A stretch of 10,289 nucleotides of DNA, taken from the NCBI GenBank assembly GCA_030625995.1, contig DAOUPU010000074.1, forward strand, positions 1-10,289, read 5' to 3'. The position numbers and the translations under genes are program-made. Every line of letters begins with the position of its first letter. Position 1 is the stretch's first letter. This DNA is from Flavobacteriaceae bacterium. Lineage in GTDB: Bacteria > Bacteroidota > Bacteroidia > Flavobacteriales > Flavobacteriaceae. Shown piece by piece: positions 1-6,946 of the stretch. The notes under the pieces are model-generated. The model was not told the DNA's origin, searched no databases, and worked only from the letters and a program-made list of their open reading frames with translations.

Positions 1-601
1 GCATTGTTTTGATTGTAAAACGCTTAGCATAAACAGATAACCGTATGGAACTATTGATCAGAACAACAACAATTAAAGTTGCTAAACCACTAAACAACAG
101 AATAAAAAAACTTATTCTTTTTACATTTTTTGTTAGAAGACCAATTAACGGTTTGTCATAAGACACGTTGGAAACAAATTGATTTGATGCATATTTTTCT
201 TCAATTTCCGTCATTTTTTCAGTGGTAACATAGTCTGCTTTAACAAATATATCAATAGAATTCTGTAAGGGGTTATAACCTAAAAAATCCATAAAATCTT
301 CACCATTTTCTTTTATATATAATTCTGCCGCTTCTTCTTTTGAAATGAATTGCGTACTCTTCGTAAAAATTTCTTGATCAATGGATGCTTGTAAATTTTT
401 AATTCCTTCTAACTTTACATCATTGTTCAAAAAAAGAGTAATTGCTGCTTGTTCCTTGAAATAATTAGATACTTTCTTCGTATTGATAACCAACAGACCT
501 AGAAAACCAAGTAAAAAAAGAACCAATGAGATGCTAATTATAACAGAGATATAAGAGGAACGTAAACGTCTTTTTTGATATTTTTCAAAAGATGTACTCA
601 T
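1..601 (-). CDS. ftsX: Cell-division ABC permease FtsX, C-terminus cut by window edge
   Basis: The minus-strand reading frame opens with ATG at 601 and runs without a stop to base 1, giving the first 200 residues. FtsX is the membrane half of FtsEX, an inner-membrane ABC-type complex that controls peptidoglycan hydrolysis during division. A short basic N-terminus (EKYQKRRLRSS) is followed by a membrane helix at about 17-40. A periplasmic region with a PLQNSIDIFV strand follows at about 45-160, and a second helix at about 163-183 leads into the cytoplasmic segment INSSIRLSVYAKRFTIKTM. Flavobacterial FtsX is roughly 290 aa, so about 90 residues with the last two helices lie outside the window. 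It follows mce on the same strand after an 85-bp gap that contains an inverted repeat. The family call is by recognition of sequence and topology. Confidence 0.88.
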   Translation of the reverse strand, partial: MSTSFEKYQKRRLRSSYISVIISISLVLFLLGFLGLLVINTKKVSNYFKEQAAITLFLNNDVKLEGIKNLQASIDQEIFTKSTQFISKEEAAELYIKENGEDFMDFLGYNPLQNSIDIFVKADYVTTEKMTEIEEKYASNQFVSNVSYDKPLIGLLTKNVKRISFFILLFSGLATLIVVVLINSSIRLSVYAKRFTIKTM

Positions 602-616
602 GGAGATTGAACGAAT

Positions 617-645
617 TTAAGAATTGCAAGGTAATTAATTCTTAA
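617..645. repeat. 9-bp inverted repeat in the ftsX leader
   Basis: TTAAGAATT (617-625) and its exact reverse complement AATTCTTAA (637-645) flank an 11-nt loop. The element begins 16 bp upstream of the ftsX ATG on the minus strand. The right arm is part of a perfect 10-bp palindrome, TTCTTAAGAA (639-648). It could be an operator, a weak attenuator or an A/T-rich coincidence; no U-run follows it. Confidence 0.35.
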
Positions 646-686
646 GAAAAGAAAAACATAAAATTAGGCCTTTCAATAGTAGTAAA

Positions 687-1085
687 TTAAATATCCTGAC
701 ACAGCTCGATCAACACTCCATTTGCTGTTTTAGGATGTACAAATGCAACCAATTTATTATCCGCTCCTTTTTTTGGTGTATCATTTAATATATGAAATCC
801 TAATTTCTTCAGTCTTTCAATTTCTTTGGTAATATTTTCAACGGAAAAAGCTATATGGTGTATTCCTTCTCCTTTTTTATCTATGAATTTGGCAATGGCA
901 CTATTTGGATTACTTGCTTCCAGTAATTCAATTTTATTAGGTCCAATTTGAAAAAAAGAAGTTCTAACACCCTCGCTCAATACTTCTTCAACCTTGTAAT
1001 TATCTTTATTAAACAGAGAAGAGAATATTTTGTTTGATTGTTCTAAATTTTTAACGGCAATACCGATATGTTCTATTTTATCCAT
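687..1085 (-). CDS. mce: Methylmalonyl-CoA epimerase (VOC superfamily)
   Basis: The 132-aa product interconverts (2R)- and (2S)-methylmalonyl-CoA in the cytosol, linking propionyl-CoA from odd-chain fatty acids and branched amino acids to succinyl-CoA. It consists of two vicinal-oxygen-chelate repeats. Visible likely metal or catalytic positions are His6 in EHIGIAV, the glutamate in KIELLE (about 53), His76/His77 in HHIAFSV and Glu127 in LIELCQ. Length and motif order match the family. I chose ATG at 1085 because the protein then begins MDKIEHIGIAV as family members do; a start at 1112 would add nine uncharacteristic residues. No Shine-Dalgarno sequence is visible. It reads toward ftsX and is divergent from rbfA. 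Confidence 0.92.
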   Translation of the reverse strand: MDKIEHIGIAVKNLEQSNKIFSSLFNKDNYKVEEVLSEGVRTSFFQIGPNKIELLEASNPNSAIAKFIDKKGEGIHHIAFSVENITKEIERLKKLGFHILNDTPKKGADNKLVAFVHPKTANGVLIELCQDI

Positions 1086-1138
1086 AAGGTTAAAATTATT
1101 AAAAAAAATCAATTAAAATTCCTTAGCATCAAATAATT

Positions 1139-1146
1139 CAAAAATA
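1139..1146 (-). promoter_or_regulatory. Possible Bacteroidota -7 box for mce
   Basis: On the minus strand the sequence TATTTTTG matches the Bacteroidota -7 consensus TAnnTTTG. It lies about 53 nt upstream of the chosen mce start. No TTG is found at the usual 19-21 nt spacing for a -33 element, so the call is weak. Confidence 0.25.
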
Positions 1147-1170
1147 AATATATTTGAAGCTTATAAGTAC

Positions 1171-1178
1171 TAATTTTG
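1171..1178 (+). promoter_or_regulatory. Possible -7 box immediately upstream of rbfA
   Basis: TAATTTTG matches the TAnnTTTG -7 consensus exactly and ends five bases before the rbfA ATG at 1184. If used, transcription would begin at or next to the start codon and give a leaderless or near-leaderless mRNA. The nearest TTTG upstream (1153-1156) is only 14 nt away instead of about 19, so the -33 element is poor. Confidence 0.3.
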
Positions 1179-1183
1179 CCAAT

Positions 1184-1576
1184 ATGGAAACGAACAGACA
1201 AAAAAAGATTGCCGGAGTTTTACAAAAAGATTTGGTTGATATTTTACAAAGCGCGGCTCGAGATAGTTTGAAAGGTGTGATCATTTCGGTAACTAAAGTT
1301 CACGTAACTTCCGATTTAGGTCAGGCGAAAGTTTATTTGAGTGTGTTTCCGTCTTCAAAAAGAGATTCTATTTTGGAGGGGATAATCTCGAATGCGAAAA
1401 CCATAAGGTATGAAATGGCACAACGCACAAAAAATCAATTGCGACGTATGCCGGAAATAAGTTTTTTTGTTGATGATTCTTTAGATTATATAGAAAATAT
1501 CGATGCCGCCTTAAGAGGTGAGGATGAAGACCCAATAAAAAATTCAAATATTTTATCTAATAAGAAAAAGAAGTAA
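1184..1576 (+). CDS. rbfA: Ribosome-binding factor A (30S maturation)
   Basis: The 130-aa product RbfA binds the 30S subunit near helix 1 of 16S rRNA and assists late small-subunit maturation, including at low temperature. The sequence shows the single KH-type fold: an N-terminal helix with RQKKIAGVLQKDL, a strand region with VIISVTKVHVTSDLGQAKVY (about 32-51), and the C-terminal signature LRRMPEISFFVDDSLDY (about 86-102). A Lys-rich tail ends in KKKK. ATG 1184 is preferred over an in-frame TTG at 1154, because families of this type start right before the NRQKKI segment and a promoter-like box lies in the extension. The next gene starts one nucleotide after the stop, so the two are probably co-transcribed. 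Confidence 0.93.
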   Translation: METNRQKKIAGVLQKDLVDILQSAARDSLKGVIISVTKVHVTSDLGQAKVYLSVFPSSKRDSILEGIISNAKTIRYEMAQRTKNQLRRMPEISFFVDDSLDYIENIDAALRGEDEDPIKNSNILSNKKKK

Positions 1577-1577
1577 T

Positions 1578-2777
1578 TTGAATTTTTCGCTTTACATAGC
1601 CAAACGTTATTTGTTTTCAAAAAGCAATAATAATGCGATCAATATTATTACCTCTATTGCAACTATTGGTGTAATTGTCAGCACTATAGCTTTGTTTGTG
1701 GTGCTCTCTGTTTTTTCCGGATTAAAGACTTTTAGCTTAAGTTTTATTCAAACAGCAGATCCGGATTTGAAGATTACTTCTGTAAAAGGTAAGTCCTTTT
1801 TTTTTAATGATTCTGTTCAAAGTTCAGTAATAAATGATAAGATCAGTGGATATACTAAGGTAATTGAGGAACGTGCCTTTTTTAATTATAGAGATAAGTC
1901 TCATATTGCTGTTATTAAGGGTGTTGATAGTAATTATTTGAGCGTAAACAGAATGGATACGGCAGTCTATTTTGGAGAATGGATTAATCATGGAGCCAAA
2001 TATGCAACAGTCGTTGGAAGTGGAATTTCCAATATTTTATCTGTAGGAGCATACGATTATATGGAAGCACTAAAGATCTTTGTGCCGAAACCAGGAGAAG
2101 GATTTATTACGAGTGCCAAGACTACTTTTAATCAGGTAAATACACAACCCATTGGAATTTATAAATTAACTGATGAGATAGATAAAAAATATGTTTATGG
2201 AACTTTGGAATTGGTTCAGGAGCTGTTAGGTTATAAGCATGATCAAATTTCAGCGATAGAATTAAAATTAGCGAACCAAAAAAATGTAAAAAGTGTGCAG
2301 GGGGAGTTGCAGGAGTTTTTAGGAAGGAATTATAAAGTAGAAACACGACAACAACTAAATTCTGTATTTTATAAAATGTTAAATACCGAAAACCTTGCTT
2401 CTTATTTAGTATTTACACTTATTTTAATTATAGCTCTATTTAATGTAATCGGGGCTATTGTTATGATGATTATAGATAAAAAAGATAATTTAAAAACACT
2501 TTTTCATTTGGGCACTGAGATTAAAGTCATTAGGAGAATATTTGTTCTGCATGGATTTTTACTTACTATATTTGGATTATTTGTTGGCTTGGCTATTGCT
2601 ATCCCCTTTGTTTTATTACAGAAAAAATATGGATTTATAATGATAACCCAATCTTTGGCCTATCCCGTTGAATTCTATCTTATCAACATATTAAGTGTTA
2701 TTATTACCATAGTTGTTTTGGGTTTTATTGCAGCAAAAATTGCAAGTGGCAGGATATCTAAAAAATTGATAGAATAA
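1578..2777 (+). CDS. LolC/LolE-like ABC transporter permease (FtsX family)
   Basis: This 399-aa inner-membrane permease belongs to the lipoprotein-releasing (LolCDE) / MacB-type family. Family members, with a separate ATPase, extract lipoproteins from the inner membrane for transfer to the outer membrane. The N-terminus SLYIAKRYLFSK is followed by TM1 at about 22-46, a long periplasmic domain (about 50-270) and three C-terminal helices at about 272-298, 322-346 and 367-388. The cytoplasmic coupling segment KKDNLKTLFHLGTEIKVIRR follows TM2. Initiation is most likely at TTG 1578, one nucleotide after the rbfA stop; this keeps the conserved NFSLYIAKRY start, and no ATG lies nearby. No ATPase gene is in the window, so the transported substrate is inferred from the family only. 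Confidence 0.85.
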   Translation: MNFSLYIAKRYLFSKSNNNAINIITSIATIGVIVSTIALFVVLSVFSGLKTFSLSFIQTADPDLKITSVKGKSFFFNDSVQSSVINDKISGYTKVIEERAFFNYRDKSHIAVIKGVDSNYLSVNRMDTAVYFGEWINHGAKYATVVGSGISNILSVGAYDYMEALKIFVPKPGEGFITSAKTTFNQVNTQPIGIYKLTDEIDKKYVYGTLELVQELLGYKHDQISAIELKLANQKNVKSVQGELQEFLGRNYKVETRQQLNSVFYKMLNTENLASYLVFTLILIIALFNVIGAIVMMIIDKKDNLKTLFHLGTEIKVIRRIFVLHGFLLTIFGLFVGLAIAIPFVLLQKKYGFIMITQSLAYPVEFYLINILSVIITIVVLGFIAAKIASGRISKKLIE

Positions 2778-2807
2778 TTAATAACGAGTGGATGATTAAG
2801 GGTAAGG

Positions 2808-2830
2808 TTATTAGAATTTATTTCTAATAA
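2808..2830 (+). terminator. A/T-rich hairpin after the permease gene
   Basis: TTATTAGAA and TTCTAATAA form a perfect 9-bp stem around a 5-nt loop (2817-2821), starting 31 bp after the permease stop codon. The stem has only one G-C pair and is not followed by a run of T, so it is a weak candidate terminator or a 3'-end stabiliser. Confidence 0.35.
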
Positions 2831-3014
2831 ATTATTAGCCATTTTAGAAGATATAAAATTCCTTGTTAATCTTTATTCCCTTTTTGAATTTTTAAGAAAA
2901 GTTCTAAAAATTAGGGTTCGTTAATTTTAATAGTCCGTTAAGGTTTTATATAATATTGGTTGTCAGATGTATACAAAACCAGAGATATTTTTTACAAACT
3001 CCTAAAAAACAGCA

Positions 3015-3038
3015 TTTTGCGTCTTGGCGGCTTTGCGA
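3015..3038. repeat. Short 8-nt periodic GCG patch, likely dispersed intergenic repeat
   Basis: Three adjacent 8-mers, TTTTGCGT, CTTGGCGG and CTTTGCGA, share the pattern yTTkGCGn and are followed by GAAACAAAAACTTAACG. The patch is conspicuously G+C-richer than the surrounding spacer. I recall similar CTTTGCG-type strings scattered between genes in Bacteroidota and other phyla, but I cannot search for copies here. Confidence 0.5.
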
Positions 3039-3094
3039 GAAACAAAAACTTAACGAAGTGTTGTAATTTGAAATAATCGAATAAAAAAAGATTT

Positions 3095-4309
3095 TTGGTG
3101 AATGAGAAAGTAAAATTAGGGTTAAAGGAAAATTGGATGCAGTTCACAATTTTGGTGATTGTGAATGCATTTGTTGGTGGAATGGTTGGTTTAGAACGTA
3201 CAATTTTTCCAAAGTTTGCCGAAATTGAGTTTGGTATTGCATCTAAAACTGCCATTTTATCCTTTATTATAGCCTTTGGTATTACTAAGGCAATTACAAA
3301 TTATTTTACAGGTAAGCTCGCCAATAAATATGGGAGAAAGAATTTATTGCTTGTTGGGTGGCTGTTTGCCATTCCCATTCCTTTTATTTTGATATATGCC
3401 ACTTCTTGGAATTGGGTTCTTTTTGCGAACGTATTATTAGGTATTAACCAAGGTCTTACCTGGAGTAGTACGGTTGTAATGAAAATAGATTTGGTAGGAG
3501 AAAAGGACAGAGGATTGGCAATGGGGATCAATGAGTTTGCTGGTTATTTTGCAGTTGGTGTTGTAGCTTTTCTTACAGGCATTATTGCCCAGAAATATGG
3601 TATAACCCCTTATCCGTTTTATTTAGGTATCGGTATTTCCATTCTTGGTTTATTCTTGTCCTATTTTTTTGTTAGAGATACAAGAGTGTTTGTTCATAAA
3701 GAACAGGAAACTTCAAAAACCAATAAACAGGAAAATGTGTTTTTAGAAACATCGTTTAAGGACAGAACCTTAAGTACAATTACACAAGCGGGATTGGTAA
3801 ATAATTTAAACGATGGTATGATATGGGGACTTTTACCGATTCTTCTGATCTCTCTGAATTATGACTCAAAAAGTATTGGAATTATTGCTGCCATATATCC
3901 TGCCGTATGGGGAATTGGCCAACTTGTTACCGGTAGAATGGCGGATATTTATTCTAAAAAAGGAATGCTTTTTTGGGGGATGTTAGCCCAGGGTCTTGCA
4001 ATACTTTTGATTCCGTTCTTTACAAGTTTTTATCAATTAATAATTATTGCCTCTATTCTTGGGGCTGGTACGGCGTTGGTCTACCCTACATTTTTATCCG
4101 CAATTGCAGATGCAACAAATCCAAATCAGAGAGCTGAAAGTATAGGGGTATTTCGGTTATGGAGAGATCTGGGATATGCAGTAGGTGCCATTGTTTCGGG
4201 TATTATTGCCGATTTATTTGGTGTGACCTATGCAGTAATGTCTATTGGAGCTATTACCATTCTGTCATCTATTATTATAAAGTTTAGAATGCCCGAAACT
4301 ATAAAATAA
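3095..4309 (+). CDS. Major facilitator superfamily transporter, substrate unknown
   Basis: This 404-aa integral membrane protein has the two-times-six-helix layout of the MFS. The hallmark loop-2/3 motif appears as GKLANKYGRK at 73-82, and its C-half counterpart as GRMADIYSKK at 280-289. A hydrophilic central loop spans about 195-228, rich in Lys, Glu, Thr and Gln. The N-terminus contains a short amphipathic stretch and then TM1 at about 17-34. The start is either TTG 3095 or GTG 3098, which are adjacent codons; no ATG lies near. It probably moves a small solute or drug using an ion gradient, but nothing shows which one. It precedes the Rieske-enzyme cluster by 205 bp on the same strand, so it may import its substrate or export its product; this is only positional inference. 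Confidence 0.85.
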   Translation: MVNEKVKLGLKENWMQFTILVIVNAFVGGMVGLERTIFPKFAEIEFGIASKTAILSFIIAFGITKAITNYFTGKLANKYGRKNLLLVGWLFAIPIPFILIYATSWNWVLFANVLLGINQGLTWSSTVVMKIDLVGEKDRGLAMGINEFAGYFAVGVVAFLTGIIAQKYGITPYPFYLGIGISILGLFLSYFFVRDTRVFVHKEQETSKTNKQENVFLETSFKDRTLSTITQAGLVNNLNDGMIWGLLPILLISLNYDSKSIGIIAAIYPAVWGIGQLVTGRMADIYSKKGMLFWGMLAQGLAILLIPFFTSFYQLIIIASILGAGTALVYPTFLSAIADATNPNQRAESIGVFRLWRDLGYAVGAIVSGIIADLFGVTYAVMSIGAITILSSIIIKFRMPETIK

Positions 4310-4514
4310 AATAGATTACTGCAAAATGCCTATCTTTATTTCTACTGTCGTTGAGATTTTGGCGGTTATTCGAAGTTTTAGAATTATTGAGTCAAATAAA
4401 AAATAATAGTGTTTACATCTAAAGTAGACAATATATTATTTTGAAATGTTAGTATAATTATTTCGACTTATGCATTTGATCGAGGCTGTTGTTTCTATTA
4501 ATTAAAATTAAATC
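4310..4514. other. Spacer before the Rieske-enzyme cluster
   Basis: This 205-bp A/T-rich gap lies between the MFS gene and the first Rieske fusion gene. Boxes such as TTATTTTG (4436-4443) and TGCATTTG (4471-4478) each miss the TAnnTTTG consensus by at least one key base, and TATAAT (4453-4458) has no partner at suitable spacing. I see no strong terminator hairpin, so read-through from the MFS gene is possible. Confidence 0.4.
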
Positions 4515-6122
4515 ATGAAAAAAGCCAAACTAATTGAATTTGAAAAGCTAAAAGAAAAGGAACCCATGCACAAACAGATTAAAGGTCTTGATTTGGTAAT
4601 TATCAAATATGAGAATAATGTATCTGTTTTATATGGTCGTTGTCTGCATAGAGGTGCTTTGATGGCAGACGGTCATATTGAAGGAAATAATCTTATCTGT
4701 GGTGTCCATGGTTGGGATTATCGCATAGATACAGGAGTAAGCGAATACAATAATGACGAGGTTTTGAACAAATTCTATACGGATATTTCCGCAGGCTGGG
4801 TTTGGATTGATGAAGATGAGATTGATGAGTTCCTTCTCGATCATCCTCAAGCTTTTCAAAGAGACCAATATTTAGGGCAATATGCGGACACTCATCCTGA
4901 GAATACAGAACCTTATACCGGATATATTAAGGAATTGGCTCAGAATGGCTTAAAGAACTATGGTCAACATGGACCATCAGCCGCGATGGGAGTGGACAGA
5001 GATCTTTTACCAAAATGGGAGAACATTCAATTTCTTCCGGCTCAAGTAGCTAAAAGACCTCTCTTAGATAACGAAGATGTGAAAACTAAAGTTGTCATTG
5101 GATCCTTAGCAAGAAAGCCTTTGGAACTTGAAAAGCCAATTTTTGTCTCTGATATGAGTTTTGGCGCTTTGTCTAGAGAAGCTAAAATAGCCTTATCCAA
5201 AGGAGCAGAAATGGCGGGTACCGGTATTTGCAGTGGAGAAGGGGGTATGCTTGCTGAAGAACAGGCCAATAATTCCAGATACTTTTATGAATTAGCTTCA
5301 GGAAAATTTGGATTTTCCTGGGAAAAGATAAAAAAAGCACAGGCCTTTCACTTTAAAGGAGGGCAAGGTGCTAAAACAGGAACAGGTGGGCATTTACCAG
5401 GACCTAAAGTAACTAAGGAAATAGCACATGTCAGAGGATTAAAGGAGGGAGAGACAGCTATTTCACCCGCTGCATTCCCTGATTTATTAACAGCCGAGGA
5501 TTTTAGTGCCGTTGCAAATGAAGTTCGCGAAAGAACAGGCGGGATCCCCATAGGATTCAAATTGGCCGCAAGTCATGTCGAAGCGGATATTGATTTTGCT
5601 CTCAAGGTGGGAGTGGACTATATTATTTTGGATGGTCGAGGAGGAGGAACGGGAGATGCCCCTACTATTTTGCGAGACAATATAAACGTGCCCACTATTC
5701 CAGCATTAGCCAGGGCTAGAAAACATTTGGACTATTTAGGAGCTAAAGATGTTACACTAATCATCACTGGTGGTTTACGCCTTCCGGAAGATTTTGCCAA
5801 AGCAATGATGCTTGGTGCCGATGCGGTTGCAGTTGCAAATTCAGCCTTGCAAGCCATAGGATGTCTTGGAATGAGGGCTTGTAATACCAATAATTGCCCG
5901 GTAGGAATTGCTACACAGAAGGAAAATTTGAGAAACAGAATAATCATTGATACCTCTGCAAAACAATTAAATAATTTTTTTGATGCTTCTAACGATTTAA
6001 TGAAGGTGATCGCAAGAGCCTGTGGTCATGATGATGTTAACAAATTTAATTTTGACGACTTATCTACTTTAGACTCTAATATTAATAGATTAACAGGAAT
6101 TAAATATGCAGGAATACAATAA
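4515..6122 (+). CDS. Rieske [2Fe-2S] domain fused to FMN/[3Fe-4S] glutamate synthase-like domain
   Basis: This 535-aa soluble protein has two domains. Residues about 5-105 form a dioxygenase-type Rieske domain with C43-x-H45 and C62-x2-H65 followed by GW. After a linker (about 106-170) comes the synthase domain of glutamate synthase, about 171-505. FMN-site motifs are visible: SDMSFGALS (212-220), CSGEGG (239-244), KGGQGAKTGTGGHLPG (281-296), DGRGGGTGDAP (373-383) and ITGGLRLPEDFAKA (417-430). Cys450, Cys456 and Cys461 keep the C-x5-C-x4-C spacing of the GltB [3Fe-4S] cluster, within MRACNTNNCPVGIATQ. No N-terminal glutaminase domain and no FAD/NADPH beta subunit are present, so this is unlikely to be ordinary glutamate synthase. 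It resembles the stand-alone synthase domains of archaeal GOGAT and N-methylglutamate synthase. Its last 17 bp overlap the next gene. The reaction is unknown; the domain calls are firm. Confidence 0.9.
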   Translation: MKKAKLIEFEKLKEKEPMHKQIKGLDLVIIKYENNVSVLYGRCLHRGALMADGHIEGNNLICGVHGWDYRIDTGVSEYNNDEVLNKFYTDISAGWVWIDEDEIDEFLLDHPQAFQRDQYLGQYADTHPENTEPYTGYIKELAQNGLKNYGQHGPSAAMGVDRDLLPKWENIQFLPAQVAKRPLLDNEDVKTKVVIGSLARKPLELEKPIFVSDMSFGALSREAKIALSKGAEMAGTGICSGEGGMLAEEQANNSRYFYELASGKFGFSWEKIKKAQAFHFKGGQGAKTGTGGHLPGPKVTKEIAHVRGLKEGETAISPAAFPDLLTAEDFSAVANEVRERTGGIPIGFKLAASHVEADIDFALKVGVDYIILDGRGGGTGDAPTILRDNINVPTIPALARARKHLDYLGAKDVTLIITGGLRLPEDFAKAMMLGADAVAVANSALQAIGCLGMRACNTNNCPVGIATQKENLRNRIIIDTSAKQLNNFFDASNDLMKVIARACGHDDVNKFNFDDLSTLDSNINRLTGIKYAGIQ

Positions 6123-6897
6123 TATTGATCAAAAGATCCATCAACTTTCTCAGGTAATTGCTAAGGCAAACAGAAGTTTTGTGCCTAAAAAATCAGATGA
6201 TAACCATACCAACCTTTTCTTTGACCCTATCAGCCATCGAATTTATGGCAGATGGATTGCGGCAGAGGATCGAAAAATAATATTAGCCCTTAACCTGAAG
6301 GATTTTACCTTTGAATGGCTTAACAATAAAATGCAAAATATTCAATCCTTTGGTATTCAAGGGAAAACAATATCTGATATGGAACATGTCATTGAGCGTT
6401 CTTTACCTGAAATGGACCTAAAAAAAGAAGGCTTTAGAGATAAATTGCATTTTGAAATTCCGGTTTATCCTTTCCTAAATGATCCTTTCGAACCCTTTGA
6501 CCTCAAATCAAGAGAAAATTGGGAATATTACCGAGGCATGGCGAATGTGGCATGTAACGATCTTCTTGGTTACCTACAGGTTGAGGGAGAAATTAGGATA
6601 TGGCCGCATCATTTTGACACAGGTATCTATATAGAGCCTCATAGGAATACTGGTTTGGGCTTTGGTCTTGCGATGGAAGATGGTCTTATAGGAAGTCCTT
6701 ATTTTTATTTTTCCGGTTATCGTCTGAATGGAGATAATTTTGATTATACAAATGCGCATGATTTACTTGTCGGAAAATGGATGCTAAGTGATAATTGGAA
6801 GGGAGCTGTATTACCATTGTCAGATTTAAAAAGAGATAATTCTGGAATAATTCCTGATTTTTTAAAAGAAGTGGCGCAGTGGTTTTTATTAAATTAG
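6106..6897 (+). CDS. Conserved-looking protein of unknown function, coupled to the Rieske-GltS gene
   Basis: I do not recognise this 263-aa protein with confidence. It has no signal peptide and no membrane helix, and appears to be a cytoplasmic alpha/beta protein. Notable stretches are FFDPISHRIYGRWI (38-51), an aromatic/acidic segment YPFLNDPFEPFDL (121-133), WPHHFDTGIYIEPH (166-179) with clustered histidines and an aspartate that could bind metal or a cofactor, and SPYFYFSGYRL (197-207). The late pattern of aromatic helix, W-x-H-F-D strand, then a P-Y-F-Y strand faintly recalls the DUF5996 layout, but this is only an impression. ATG 6106 lies inside the end of the preceding gene (17-bp overlap in another frame), which implies translational coupling and a shared role with the Rieske-glutamate synthase-like enzyme. 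Confidence 0.8.
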   Translation: MQEYNNIDQKIHQLSQVIAKANRSFVPKKSDDNHTNLFFDPISHRIYGRWIAAEDRKIILALNLKDFTFEWLNNKMQNIQSFGIQGKTISDMEHVIERSLPEMDLKKEGFRDKLHFEIPVYPFLNDPFEPFDLKSRENWEYYRGMANVACNDLLGYLQVEGEIRIWPHHFDTGIYIEPHRNTGLGFGLAMEDGLIGSPYFYFSGYRLNGDNFDYTNAHDLLVGKWMLSDNWKGAVLPLSDLKRDNSGIIPDFLKEVAQWFLLN

Positions 6898-6946
6898 AAA
6901 GATATACTTCGCGTTTGGAATAAATAATAATAAAAATTGAAAAATA

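Larger units (their letters stand above)
2778..3094. other. 317-bp gene-free spacer
   Basis: This very A/T-rich stretch separates the rbfA-permease pair from the MFS gene. It holds a 9-bp-stem hairpin (2808-2830), a weaker 8-bp A/T inverted repeat (arms 2887-2894 and 2905-2912) and a GCG-containing patch of 8-nt units (3015-3038). I found no convincing -33/-7 promoter, no RNA gene and no coding frame with recognisable protein. A promoter for the MFS gene must lie here if it is not read through from upstream. Confidence 0.6.

Noticed and set aside
1086..1112. Nine-residue upstream extension of the epimerase to ATG 1112
   Set aside because: The extension is A/T-driven (Ile, Phe, Asn) and unlike the conserved family N-terminus, which begins at the ATG at 1085.
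3015..3038. CRISPR array or tRNA fragment
   Set aside because: The 8-nt units are contiguous with no unique spacers, and no cloverleaf or conserved T-loop sequence is present.
2992..3255. 87-codon minus-strand open frame overlapping the MFS start and spacer
   Set aside because: It is mostly antisense to the N-terminus of the MFS gene, has an unconvincing composition, and matches no family I recognise.
4453..4458. TATAAT resembling a sigma-70 -10 box
   Set aside because: No TTGACA-like partner lies at 16-18 bp, and Bacteroidota promoters use a different consensus; such a hexamer is expected by chance in A/T-rich DNA.
4515..6122. Annotation as the ordinary glutamate synthase large subunit gltB
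   Set aside because: The protein is 535 aa instead of about 1500, lacks the glutaminase and C-terminal beta-helix domains, and carries a Rieske domain.
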